Shown here: positions 11,930 to 23,451 of the stretch, piece after piece
Layout: every line of letters starts with the position of its first letter
Position numbering within the stretch: position 1 is the stretch's first letter
From: Bursaphelenchus xylophilus
Lineage: Eukaryota; Nematoda; Chromadorea; Rhabditida; Aphelenchoididae
Length of the DNA stretch: 64,000 bases
NCBI GenBank assembly: GCA_904066235.2
Contig: CAJFCV020000004.1
Span: 11,408,001 to 11,472,000, forward strand
Reading direction: 5' to 3'
The notes under the pieces: model-generated
Told to the model about the DNA's origin: nothing
Database searches by the model: none
What the model saw: only the letters and a program-made list of their open reading frames with translations
Made by a program: the position numbers and the translations under genes

Positions 11930-13830
11930 TTTTTGATTTTTGAAACACGTGTGTGAACTCTGCACACACACTAAGCATAGGCGACTAATCAATTCCTGAA
12001 AGTTTTAGCTCACGCTTTTCGAGGACCGCCGAGATTTTCAAGGATCTTGGCTGCCGAGAGAGCACGCAAAACCCGGAGAGCGGTCTGAGAAAACAGTTTT
12101 GGTGATATCTTTGCCAGTTTCGTGTGGAAAAAATTGATTTTTTTGGAAAACATTACCCTCTACGGTAGAAATAAGTATAAAGTATTCCATGCCAAAATTC
12201 CAAAAAAAGTGTCGCATTTTTGCCAACAATTTACCTAAAAATCTCGGTCGTTTCTGCAAAGCACGAACTAGGAGTCTTCAACATTTCTTGGAAAAAATTT
12301 ATCTAAACTTGTACCAAGTACCATCAAAATTTGAGCGTCGCGCTTGGGGTACTTCTCCTGCAAACACAAAACAGAAAACGTGCTCTTTCCTTTATACACT
12401 AAATCCAACCGCCTACAGCGGTATATCAAAATACAATTTATCACATTTATAGCCAGACTATCTAAGGAAACGTTGCAACTAACGCCTTCTAGGTACCATT
12501 TCGTGTCTCTTCAGAAAATGACAACAAAATTTGACAATCACAAACTACGTTTTTTGCCATTTAATAATGCGTACATTTGGCATTAAAAACCCAAAATTCG
12601 AACCGAATTTTGCGGACAAAGTTCTCTCGGTGCGACGTTCAGGTTTTGATGAAACTTGGGATAAATTTGGATTTACCTTTTTTTGGAGATGTATGCGAGA
12701 TTCCCAGCTTGATAACAGAAACGACTACGGTTTTTTAGTGGCAAAATAAATGTGGCAAAAATGGGGTAGTCTTTCTTGAATTTTGGTGCGAAAAATACGT
12801 ATCTGTTTCTACCACGTTATGTTTCCAAAAAAACAATATTTTTTTTTCATACGAAACTAGGATAGGTATGCTACATAAAGGGTGATTTTTCTCTAACTGC
12901 ACTTGCATTTCGCTCCTTCTTTCGTCGAAAAAAATTGTTGAATATCTCAGTGGCTCCCTGCAAGGCAGCAGCTAAATTTTGGAGCAATTAATTAATGGTC
13001 TAAGCGCAATTATAAAGAAAAAATTTGAAGAAGAAACCACCTTTTTCGCGGAGAATGGAGAAAAACACTTTTTGGCCGTATCGTTGCCAGTTTCGCGCGG
13101 AAAAAATAATGTTTTGTGGAGCCAATACCACTACGGTAAAATATAACATATATCCAAGCAATTCTCTTCAGAAAAAATTCCTGAAATTTACAACAATTGT
13201 AAAAAATTTTCGCCATAAATCACCACAAACACCCCCTCAAAAATATTATTTTTTCCTGCTTCTATTGACGTCTTCATGATAAACAACAACCCCTCAAAGA
13301 CCGCAAAATCAAATTAATTTTATGCATAATCCCGGGCCAAGACGAGCGCCCTAAAAATCTCCAGAAAAAATTAGAGATTCAAAAAGGAGAATAGCGAAAA
13401 AACACAATTCCAGAAACCCTAAAAATGTCTGAAAGGGCGCGCTATAAGTCATGGAGCTACAAGTTCCGCGAAATTAAAGTTTCATGAGGCAAGTTACATT
13501 ACTCTTGCCCTCGCCTTCTCTCCATATCGGAGAGGGCGTTGGCCAGAGAACAGTTTGATCGGCTAGACAATCTATTTACAGGGCAAATCCTCAAAGTGCG
13601 ATGCTTAGATTTTAATTAAACATGGGGTAAATACGAAGTACAGACGGGGCTCTCGTGGCTTGCGGTTTGAACCGACAATTTTACCGGTCTTTACTGCCGA
13701 GAGAGTACGCAATATGGGGAGGGTGGACAGAGAAAAAAAAAGTTCTTAGGCCATATCCTTGATAGTTTCGGTCGGAAACAATGATTTTTTGCGGAAACAG
13801 TCAGTTAAAAAAAATTTCTGTAAAAAAAAT
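11930..13830. repeat. Degenerate R450 fragments
   Basis: 11930-12365 is a diverged full-length copy ending GCGCTTGGGGTACTTCTCCT. 12600-12745 is a right-end fragment in inverted orientation (TGCGACGTTCAGGTTTTGAT). 12930-13200 and 13570-13830 are further decayed pieces, recognised by GAATATCTCAG/GCCGAGAGAGTACGC-type words. No gene is supported in the interval. Confidence 0.6.
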
Positions 13831-13870
13831 TTTTTGACGAAGCATTACGCACTACTGTACTGTAGAAATA

Positions 13871-14151
13871 CTAGTCGTTCCAGAAAGTGCGTGCACTTTT
13901 TTCCGCCTTTTTTGCACCGCACAGTGCAAGTTTTCATGTTCCCCGCGCGACGCGATCCTTTTCGAAACATTTTGCACTGTGCAATTTCATTTCATGCGCC
14001 CAAAATTCGCGCCCGCTCCGTTGAGAAAAGCTTGTGTCGCAGCGATATTGGATTTGCACTGTGCAAAAGGTCAAATGCACCCCGCAAAAAGGGAATTTTG
14101 TGCACAGTGCGGCCCACGACAAAAAGTGCACGCACTTTCTGGAACGACTAG
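13871..14151. repeat. CTAGTCGTTCC-end MITE (281 bp)
   Basis: The perfect ends CTAGTCGTTCCAGAAAGTGC and GCACTTTCTGGAACGACTAG are flanked by TA at 13869-13870 and 14152-14153. The interior is full of GCACAGTGC and CACTGTGC words, also found in the 7264 element. The overlapping ORFs on both strands are a by-product of this symmetry. Confidence 0.9.
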
Positions 14152-14305
14152 TAGGAGTAAAACTTTTAAAGCCAAAATTTGCATTTTTATCAAGTCTCAA
14201 CTTACAGGGGAAGTAACCCTAGTGCGACGCTCAGATTTTGAATAATTTTTTCTAAAATATATGCGAAAATTCAAGCCCGCGCTTTGCAGAAACAAGCAAG
14301 ATTTT

Positions 14306-14713
14306 GGGGCTTCGGTAGTTCAGCCCCCAACGAAAGGTAGTTCAAACCCCCACTGTTTTTGCCCGTTTCACACCCCACATAATGAACAAATTAGAATAAT
14401 ACAAAAAATGTGGGGGTTTTGATCTACTACGTTGGGGGTTTGATCTCAAAACGTAGGGGGCTTGACCTAAAACGTAGGGGGCTTTTTCTAAAACGAAGGG
14501 GGCTTGATCTAAAACGTAAGGGGCTTGATCTAAAACGTAAGGGGCTTGATCTAAAACGTTGGGGGCTTCATCTAAAACGTAGGGGGCTTGTGCTGGACCA
14601 TACAACTTGGATTAATTCTTTGAAATAAATTTTGTTGTTTAGAATGGACGAGGGGGGTTGTACTGGATCATGGGGGGCTAAACTGGACTGGGGGGCTGTA
14701 CTACCTTAGCCCC
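14306..14713. mobile_element. Nested hAT-like MITE with 8-bp TSD
   Basis: A 408-bp insertion bounded by GGGGCTTCGGTAGTTCAGCC and the near-inverse CTGTACTACCTTAGCCCC. The octamer AAGATTTT is present on both sides (14298-14305 and 14714-14721) and only once in the equivalent place of the uninterrupted R450 copy near 33710, which proves insertion. An 8-bp duplication is typical of hAT elements (established knowledge); no transposase is present. Confidence 0.9.
14434..14595. repeat. 21-bp minisatellite inside hAT-like MITE
   Basis: About eight tandem copies of a 21-bp unit close to AAAACGTAGGGGGCTTGATC+T. Single-base variants include GTAAGGGG and GTTGGGGG. The period is a multiple of three, so both strands give open frames with 7-residue repeats (GLDLKRR on plus, QAPYVLD on minus). 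These are artefacts of the repeat, not genes. Confidence 0.9.
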
Positions 14714-15027
14714 AAGATTTTTACATCGAAAGTCGGCGAAAATTTAGGACTTTTTGCCGAATTTCGGCACGAAAAGTTTCATACCTATTTCTACCGTAAG
14801 GGTAATGTTTTCACCAAAAAATCAAACTTTCCCGTGCACTGCTGAAGTTATAGCAAAAAAGCGTTCTTATCTCTGACCGCTCTCCGCGCAACGCGTACTC
14901 TCGCAAAGATCGTTCAATATCTTACTGGCGCTTGCAAAGCGCGGGCTAAAACTTTCAGGAATTGATATTTAGTCTATACCAGACGTGTGTGCTTAGAGAA
15001 ATCTAAGCATCGCACTTACTTCCCTTG

Positions 15028-16577
15028 TTAGTTAAAAATCTCAATTTTTTCTGCAAACCGCAAGTTATGAATCTGACATACGTCTTGGAAAAGTCTGTGA
15101 TTTCAGCCAAGTCGGTCAAATTTGGATACCGCTCTTGAAGATTTCCCTATCTGTAAATTCAGAGCCTTTCCTTCCACACCCTCCGTCCACAATACGTGAA
15201 TCCCGCAGCAAACGCTGAGAGCAAATATAAAAAGGCGTCCAAACATATGATATATTAATCCACTGCATTTACGGATTTGAGAAAAATACCCGCAAATTTA
15301 ATGACGGGGCGTAAAATATATCGTAACGATGGACTTGCCATGTTATTTATTACCTTCAAAAAATAGTTTAAAATCCAGAAAAAAAATTGTAAGATTGCCG
15401 AAAGCGACCTGGACAGAATAAGGTATCCGATCTTTTAGACTCTTCAAAATTTGTTATTTTGTATTAACCGTTTGGTAAAGAGTGGATTTTATGAAGGTTT
15501 AAGGCTTTTTTCAGGCTATACCAATCTTTTTCACATATTTTTTGAGCAGGCATAGCAATCGGGTATCCGATACAAAAACCAATCGATGCCCGATAAAAAG
15601 TTACCACGGGTATATTTTAGAGCCTTCAAAAGCCCGGTGAAGCATAGGAAAAGCTAAAATTTCCGAAACAGCCCCTCCCTGGTAGCTTTTCTTAAAGAAA
15701 ATTTTTGTTTTTTGAAAAGCAAAGACTGCTGGACTGAGCGTCGAACACAGAAATAGCATCCAAACTTACTGTATGCATATGTAATTTCAATGATTAAAGA
15801 TAAAATTATATATTTTTTTGAGAACCAGACCTAGGCCAAAATCAAAATCTTGAGCCGGTAAAAACCAGGCCCGGCCCATTTTCAAATACCCAAAATCCCG
15901 GCCCGCTTGTTACGTCTGTTATTGGGCCTTTTCCACCTCAAAGTCTGGAAAAACATTGGCGAAAATAAAGTTTTCTGGGAAAATGAGACCCGACTCATCA
16001 CGGAGAGTTCGAAAAACGAGCCGACACCAACACTTTTCACTTTTTCTCATGTTCGCAGACAATTTCTTCACCTTTAAAACAATGTTACTTTACGGTTCTA
16101 ATGTTGGTACTCTAAATCTCAGAAAAAAACTGGATATAACGAGCTTTCTTTGCGACGATTTTTTAAACTTTTTATTAGCACTTGTGAACCCGTGATTGGT
16201 CGAAAAACAATTCAACCAATAATGGGCACAGAGTAGGGCGCCTTTGGCCGCCGCTAATGACCATTTTTTGCAGCGTGGGGAATATGTGGGTGAGCAGGTT
16301 TTGCACAGGGTACAAAGACAGGTCGAACGGATGAGGAAGAATGAGATATGGGTTCGAAAATATTAATTCCCTGGGGGCTATGCATTTTTAGGTTGGCTCA
16401 ACAAGAGCTTTGCAGAAAACCCCTAGAGACTTCGACCAAAAACGCAAGCGGTCTATGAGAATTGAGAGAGAATTAAAAATGAGGAGAGGAAACGAGAGAA
16501 AAAATGTTTGCAGCCAAAATGTTTGCTAATTGAGGGCAAAGAACATTTTTTTTCATTACGGAAGAATCATCATCATA
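15028..16577. other. Intergenic, no supported feature
   Basis: AT-rich sequence without repeat ends, splice-consistent exons or RNA genes that I can support. The ORF at 15956-16195 has no recognisable product and no splice context. Confidence 0.5.
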
Positions 16578-16822
16578 CAGCAGGGGACCTGATCCAGTGG
16601 AAAAAAGGTACCATTTTGCATCCGGGAAGTATCAAAAAATGTGGCAAAATGCTTCCCTCTCCAGTAAAAAAACTTCGTTTTAAAGGGCCGCCCTTTCCCT
16701 CACAAAAAGAGCTTGTGAAATCAAAGTTTTTTCACTTGGAGAGGGAAGCATTATGCCACAGTTTTGATACTTTCTGGATGCAAAATGATAAGTTTTTCGC
16801 CGCTGGGTCAGGTACCCCACTA
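16578..16822. repeat. R240 hairpin MITE
   Basis: Left arm CAGGGGACCTGATCCAGTGG, right arm ending TGGGTCAGGTACCCCACTA. The arms carry GCATCCGGGAAGTATC and its inverse, and CTTCCCTCTCC and its inverse, around a short GC-rich centre. Confidence 0.85.
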
Positions 16823-17858
16823 TAGATGGCACGTCATTCTCCCTGAGCCCTTTGATTTTCTTTCACGCCTGCTCCGATACTTATTGCTGCAAGAAATGGG
16901 AATCTTGGGGACATATTGAAAGAATAAACAAAAATTCACCGTGCCGCGCAAATGGTGGTTTTAGGCCAAACGCACTGTGCAAAGCAATTGTTTCGCGAGT
17001 ACTAGTCACGTATCTCGTTCTTGATGTTTTAGTTCGCGCTTTCCAACAGCGGCTAAGATATTGAACGGCCTAGTTTGTAAGAGAGCCCGCAAATTAAAAA
17101 GAGTCGAACAGACGAAAAGCTATTTTTCCATAACTTTTCTTCCCTCGGAAAAAATATGATTTTTTGATGAAAAATTTTACGCCGATAAAATCATTTAGTA
17201 TACCAAAAAACTCCAAAAACGCGCTTTTTGACAGTTTCCAATCAAAAAAGCACGCTAGTTTATGAAAATAACAAGCTAGGACCCTGGCATATGTCCTACA
17301 AGGTCCTCCGCTGAATTTGAAGCGTGTCCAATGTCAAATACTGCCCTTGTCAGACATAAATCTGATACTAGACGGGACAAAAATTTTTGGCATGTTTTTG
17401 AAGTGCGCGGTCATGCAATCAGCACGGTGAGCATCAAAAGCGCACCGCGCTTTGATTGCCCTTTTCAAAACAATCGCCAAAAATGTCAGGACTTTTCGGC
17501 CCGTTTAGTGCGTTATTGCCTATACTTCTCGATATTGCCCTCAGACATTGCAATAACGTCCGCTTTCTGAGCCTATCAATAAAGTGTAAATGTCATGTGG
17601 ACTTTTCAATGAGGTGTCAGACAAACCACAAGATAAATTTGCGCGTGAAATGCGGTTGCTTGAAGTGCCGTTGAAAACGTGACAACTGCAATAGTCAGTC
17701 CCTAGAATATGGTAGACATACAGAAGGTTAAGTTTCCTTATCTGGATTTACCATAAAACTTCATGAAATACTAATAATGAGAGGGGTACGCTAAAACAAA
17801 AACAAGAGGAACTAATTTTGTCGTTTCAGTTCTACGAAGGAGAAAATCAACTCGTCTA

Positions 17859-18440
17859 CTAGTCCTTCCGGAGAGTCGCTGGACTGAAACCGGCAGACAC
17901 TGTGAGAAAACGAAAGGTTTCTTCACTGTGAAATCTCGGTAAAAGTTACTTATTCTGGCCACAACCTATAACTTTGAGGAAACTGGACAGAATTTGCCCA
18001 AATTTGGCGTGCAGGCATAATTCATCGTTGTCAACGAGTGGATTTAGTCAGTGAGGTGCCTTCTTTTTTACGTACCACCTCACCCTTCAAAAACCTCTGC
18101 AGCTTGCGATTTTATATTTTATACTATGAATCCTGTCCGGAACTAAACTTATTGCTTCCGTATAGAACTAAATAGGTCGGAATAGCCTTGGTAGGTACCC
18201 TTAAAGCTATAGAGCTACTGTAGTAATATAGTGCCAGCTTGGCCAAAGCCTTTTTTCCTAACTTTAGTTCCCAAGCCTGGGCGCAGTTCGCAGAGTACGT
18301 TTTTTGTGGCCAGAGTAAGGAACTCTTTCCGAAATTTCTTACTTTTTGCACCGTACACTAGGCTTTTTTGTGCTGTCGCTCGCACTATGACTTTTTCAGT
18401 GCAAACGCCAAAAATCAGTTCGGTGACTTTACGGAAGGAT
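17859..18440. repeat. CTAGTCCTTCC-end MITE interrupted by insertion
   Basis: Left end CTAGTCCTTCCGGAGAGTCG and a right end near GACTTTACGGAAGGATAGTAG. The family interior (CACTGTGAGAAAACGAAAGG on the left; TTTTTGCACCGTACACTAGG on the right) is separated by about 390 bp of unrelated sequence. A second half-end, GGCGACTTTCCGGAAGGGCT, lies at 18467-18486. Confidence 0.55.
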
Positions 18441-18499
18441 AGTAGTCTCACTCTAAGTCTCCTATCCGGCGACTTTCCGGAAGGGCTAACTCGTACTTC

Positions 18500-19732
18500 G
18501 TGACCATTGATTCTTGTGTCTAATCGGCTGGCAAACAGGAAATGACAAGACAAAGGCGGGGGGTCATAGCCAAGGGTAACAAGATTATGTGTAAGATAAA
18601 GAAGGCAGCAGATGCAAAAATGGGATTACCAAAGATGGGATCGAGAGTTGAAAAGAGCAATCATCATATGGGTTGTAACAGAGGCCATCGATTATTAAAA
18701 ATTAAACGCTACGGAAAGGTTTCATTATAAAACGGAGAAAATTATGCACAACGAACATACGTATGACAAAATTTGTTGGTAAGAAAAATTGCTTATATCG
18801 AAATTCCACTAATAAGAAATTAAGCTGCCTATGGGCCTCAAAAATCGCTAGCTATAGGCAGGATTTGACGTGCAGAGTTCGTTCCGCCCTTAGAAAGTCT
18901 TCCTCAAAATTTGCGCTAGATTTGCTCCAAGTCTGACGTGTTCATCGTTGAACTCTTCCCATCAAATTTCGCCCTGCATTTCCCTCAAAATACCCCAAAA
19001 TCTCACATAATAAATCAACCTCTCGTCGAGTGTAATGTTTTTTCTCGACCTTAGAGGCCAAAACAGCGCGCAAAACCGACATATACACGGATGCATGCAA
19101 TTAAGGAGCGGTGGCACTTTAAAAGTTTCTCACTTCCATCTACGTATACGGAATTAATTGCCATGCGGTGAGACTACAACTCTGACATCTAATTTTAGCC
19201 AAAAAATCAGGAAATGAGTGAGAAAAGTGAGGTCATTTTAGAGCTCATAAGATTAAGCCTGAAATTTTTGGGAAATCAAAAATGACTTCTTCGTTGTTGG
19301 AGGGTGTCGTTGTACGGTGGTTCATTTTGGCCTCAAACTGATTTCGAGACCCCTTGCTTCGATAATTCACAAAATTTTTCCGACAAACTGGTATAAAATC
19401 CTACCCGCAAGAGATAAAAACTTCTGATATTTTTGTCTCTAACAGCACTTTCAAAACTAAACTCAAATTTCAACGCCTCTTTTTTTACAATTTCCCAATC
19501 TCTCCTTCAATTTAGATCCTTCAAGAAATATTCAGCCGACTCCAAGTCTCATTAAAAACCGCATCAAACATTAAAAAGGGTATTTCCAATAGCCGTAAGA
19601 CTCATTCATCACTTGTCACGTGACCAGGATACATGTTCCCTGTCTTTGCCGGGAAAGGACAAGCTTTATGGGGAAATCGAATGAACTTCTGAAAATTTAC
19701 CGGATTTTTTTCAAAGACACGTGCATAATATA
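18500..19732. other. Intergenic, no supported feature
   Basis: I see no exon with coherent splice sites, no RNA gene and no repeat end in this interval. The short basic ORF at 18542-18730 has no splice or family support. Confidence 0.5.
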
Positions 19733-20939
19733 TTAGGTTGTCCAACAAATAATGACCCTCTTCGAAAAATTTATTTTTTCATCAAAATTTACTGTAATAA
19801 CTGCGATCTATTTAATCAAAATATTTATCATGTGCTTTATCATGCTTGTTACAACGTGCCAAGAAGTTTTTTATGTCTGTAGCTTAGGAACCCCGGCTTC
19901 TGGAGCCGATGAAACTTTTGAAGGCCTTTTCAAGGGCGTCTTGATTGTCGAATTCCCTACCACTGATGAAACGTGCTAGATTCTTGAACTGATGGTAATG
20001 TGTATAGGCCAGCTTTGACAAATAGGCTGGACGAGGGACAGTCTCGTATCTCTATTAAATCGGCTTCTGGAGGGTCATCTTTCAAAGGGGAGGTTCCGTG
20101 TAGCCGCTAAGATTTTTTGGACTTCTGCGGCGCATCGTTGAAGACAGACGCTGCCACAAACTGTCTATCTCTGTACAGTAGGGGATGGTGTCTACATTTT
20201 GGCCAGCTTTCAAGAAGCTGTATTGTACTATTCCCATGCTGCACCATCAAGAACTAGTCATCACCTTGTTTTGGGGGGAGTCGGGCTTTGACAAGTGCCG
20301 CAGTGATACCCTCGGAGGACTCCGTTCAGGTTCCGTTTCGGCAACGATTCGATCCCGAAAACGGCACGCAAACGCGAGAAATGTAATGCTTCCACTCTTT
20401 GCTTTGATCCAATAACATGGGAAGAAGTTGCCGAGCATTTTTTGAATTCCATCTACATCGAATGGTTAGCCGCCGATTATTTCAACAGCCAGACGATGTC
20501 AGAGACGCGTTGGATGTTGATTCTTGGATGTTCGTCAACCGACGACCTCAGGGTAAATTGATAAAGTTTGGATTCCGTACTTTATCTTTGGGTCCCTTGC
20601 CGTCAAATCGTAATTTTTAAATTCATCGTTTCACCGTGTTCAGACTCAGAACACACTAGTCGAACATAGCGTTGATACTTTGCGTAGCTTCTGAAACTTT
20701 CGCATCCTGTTTTTGCCCGTAAAAGATGACAGCGCGAACCGACTTTTTTTTGATAATTTTCGATTAGGGCTAAATTACTGTAATTTGGTCCCAATATGAC
20801 AAACGGCACATCAAACGAAAGCCTGAAATCTCAGCTACAAAATGTTGTAATATTTCGAAATTCCATCATCGCTTGCCTTTTTTAGAGGCTTTAAACTTTG
20901 CCCCTCTCACAGAGGGTCATTATTTGTTGGACAACCTAA
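19733..20939 (-). mobile_element. Decayed mariner transposon, copy 2
   Basis: Ends TTAGGTTGTCCAACAAATAA and its inverse, flanked by TA (19731-19732 and 20940-20941), 1207 bp. It aligns along its length with the copy at 5058-6306, sharing indels and stops in part. The minus-strand transposase remnant includes KKCSATSSHVIGSKQ and CQSPTPPKTR. Non-functional. Confidence 0.9.
20247..20452 (-). pseudogene. Mariner transposase remnant, copy 2
   Basis: Two overlapping minus-strand ORFs in different frames cover the central transposase region, showing that at least one frameshift separates once-continuous coding sequence. The fragments correspond to the same segment as the remnant in the 5058-6306 copy. 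Confidence 0.75.
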
Positions 20940-21956
20940 TAATACATAAAGTGATTATGAGTCTAATTTTACACTCAAAATTAGAGCTCATTTTTAGCCC
21001 ATGTTCTAGAAATTCTTCCAAAGCTTTGCTCTCAATTACCAACGCTTGTTTTTTCATCAAAATTCTAACGAGTTTCATTGAAGAGGTGGCCAAAATACTA
21101 CACAGCGATATTAAATAGTGGGCAGAAGAATTTGCGAGAGGTTTTCTCACCGTACCAGTCGTTTGATTCGACTGCAAAGCAACCAAAGTTTATAGAAAAC
21201 ATGATGTTTCCGCCCACTTTTATTTTATTTTCGTCCAATGTTACAATTGGCAAGAAAATAAAATAATTCCGAGAAAGGTATACTTTTTATATAATAAATA
21301 TCTATACGGAGTGCGGAGTAAAATTTTTTACATATATACTATAAAAAAAGTTTTTTTTATGTATTATATGTATTATATACTATATAACGAGCCCGTAAAA
21401 TGAAAGCTTTCCACATATGCGTATAATGGGCAATTCCAGAGGCCCCATGAGGCAACTTTAGACCAAAACATTCCCATCTATTCAAAGAAACCTCTTTATA
21501 ATTAAACGTATATAAGACTCTTTGATCCCTTGACCCGTGCACGTCAAGAAAAAATTTTTCAGCCTTGTCATCAAAGCTATTTGAAAAACAATTTTGAAAT
21601 TCTCCCTCGACCTTTGCCAGTCAAAACAAGCCTCCAAAAAAATTCACATAGCTTTAAAATGGTCGACTTTTTCAAATAAGACCTTGTTTTTGCCAAATCG
21701 TTCAAGAAATCGGTCAAAAAATTTTAGAAAAATTTGATCCCTAAAATCATTTGTGTGAACCCAAAAATTCCAAACTCATCCCAGACATCCCTGCGATGAT
21801 GCCAAGCTATAATTTTGCCTCAACAATAAGTGCTGTTTTGAAAGCCAAAGTGCAATTTATAGCTTGAGGCTAAATGGTCTGGAAAGGTGATTTCCCACCG
21901 CGAAAATGTACAGACAATTCTGAAAACAAACAAACAAACTATTATTTCACATATTC

Positions 21957-22108
21957 GCCAGTCTGTCGGGAAAATAATGAGCACGATGTTGCGACAATCA
22001 CGTCACTGAAGTGAAAAAAGTTGATTTTGTCGCGACACAATTCATTTTCATAGCGACGATGCGATTTTCGCTGCGTCAGAGCGCCCATTATTTTCCCGAC
22101 AGACTGAT
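21957..22108. repeat. RTGT type-A MITE
   Basis: CAGTCTGTCGGGAAAATAAT at the left and TATTTTCCCGACAGACTGAT at the right. Type-A interior (GACACAATTCATTTTCATAG). Confidence 0.9.
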
Positions 22109-22212
22109 AAACGACTGTTTTTTCGGGAAATTTGCTATCTTTTCTCCTCCAAAAAGGCATTTTGAAAACGAATATGAAGGGAATGAAAGGCAGGCCAGCT
22201 TGTGAATCGATC

Positions 22213-22466
22213 AGAGTCTGTCGGGAAAATAATGTGTATTTGTGTGTAGGCCATAGAATACTTTAATTTTATTTTTTTCAGGTTTTGGTAAAGTTTGAGC
22301 ATCGAAGTTGCCTTATCAGTCTGTCGGGAAAATAATGTGTACTTGTGGTAGAAAACTGTCTCTCCTCGGGGCGCACCAAATCTTGCCGGCTAGCCGTCCC
22401 AGAGCGATGCTGGGCAATTTACAGGGGCGACAAACCCACATGATTTTCCCGACTGACAAATCAAAG
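22213..22466. repeat. RTGT type-B element plus a solo end
   Basis: A lone terminus GTCTGTCGGGAAAATAATGT lies at 22215. A complete type-B element at 22316-22466 follows, starting CAGTCTGTCGGGAAAATAAT and ending GATTTTCCCGACTGAC. Its interior has the type-B blocks CTGTCTCTCCTCGGGGCGCA and CCGGCTAGCCGTC. Confidence 0.8.
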
Positions 22467-22609
22467 GTCTGTCGGGAAAATAATGAGCACAGCCCCGCTG
22501 ATTTTGTCGTTGAAATGAAAAGCAGTTTGATTTTGTCGCGACACAAACCATTTTTTTCGCGGCGTGATTTTCGATGCGACAGAGTGCTCATTATTTTCCC
22601 GACAGACGT
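22467..22609. repeat. RTGT type-A MITE, head-to-tail with type B
   Basis: Starts TCTGTCGGGAAAATAATGAG directly after the type-B element and ends TCATTATTTTCCCGACAGAC. The interior is type A (GTCGTTGAAATGAAAAGCAG). Confidence 0.9.
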
Positions 22610-23164
22610 TTTTATAGTAAAAACATGTCAGAAATTCACTAAAAAAATAAAAACTTCACTAAAAAATAATTTTTTAAAGTCACCAAAAAAAAAATAAACG
22701 CCTCATAATCAATCCAGGGTAAAAATAAGGTCATCAAAAGAACCTGGCAACTACCTTTTCCCGGTTTTCGTACGAAATTCTACACCCTCGCTTCTGGAAC
22801 CCGCCTTGTAAAGTAAACAGTGTTGGGCCGCAAAATGACTGCAAATGACGAACTCTTCATGTGTCAGTCAGTCAATGGCCCTCCTCCTCGTACATTTAGT
22901 CGGCCACAAATTAATTGGACGGCTAATTCCCGGCAAACTTGCGGAAGTGAAATGAAGTACGCGGTCATGTGCTGGAACCATATTTTGGGCTGACCTTTAC
23001 AGCGAGAACATGTCTAAACAAGTATGTTGATGCCATTGTTGAGCAAAGGGGGAGGGCAGGAAACTGTGGGTTGTTTAAGTGTCGCGACTTGGAAAGTTGG
23101 ATAAAAAGGAAATGATGTCAAGCAACGGCACAAGTGTTACAAGAAATTGCAGAGCCGAAGAAAA

Positions 23165-23412
23165 CAGCGGGGACCTGATCCTTTAGCAAAAAACATATCA
23201 TTTCGCATTCGGTAAACATCAAAAATGTGGCAAAATGCTTCCTTCTCCAAGTGAAAAAAAAAAAACTTTGTTTTGAAATTCCCCCACAAAAAGAAGGCGC
23301 CCTTTTGAAATCGGAGTTTTTTCACTTGGAGAGGGAAGCATTTTGCCACATTTTTGATACTCCCCGGATGCAAAATGATGCGTTTTTTGCCGCTGGATCA
23401 GGCCCCCACTGT
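23165..23412. repeat. R240 hairpin MITE
   Basis: CAGCGGGGACCTGATCC at left, GGATCAGGCCCCCACTG followed by TA at right. Arms of about 110 bp are inverted. It lies only about 40 bp from the large palindrome at 23452. Confidence 0.85.
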
Positions 23413-23451
23413 AGAACCTCTGCCCATAAAACCAAGCCTTTGTGATTTTAA

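Larger units (their letters stand above)
14205..15027. mobile_element. R450 copy split by a nested element
   Basis: Inverted relative to the 4136 copy. The left end CAGGGGAAGTAACCCTAGTG follows TTA (14202-14204), and the right end CACTTACTTCCCTTG precedes TTA (15028-15030). This is a clear 3-bp target duplication. Removing the inner insertion (14306-14713 plus one duplicated octamer) leaves about 407 bp, close to other family members. Confidence 0.85.

Noticed and set aside
14342..14628. Repeat proteins on both strands (QAPYVLD and GLDLKRR repeats)
   Set aside because: They are translations of a 21-bp minisatellite whose period keeps all frames open.
16270..16365. Possible exon after TTTTTTGCAG (RGEYVGEQVLHRVQRQ...)
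   Set aside because: One short open stretch after a chance acceptor, without a clear donor or partner exons.
21957..22609. CRISPR-like array
   Set aside because: The repeated termini are inverted ends of transposons, not regularly spaced direct repeats, and the context is eukaryotic.
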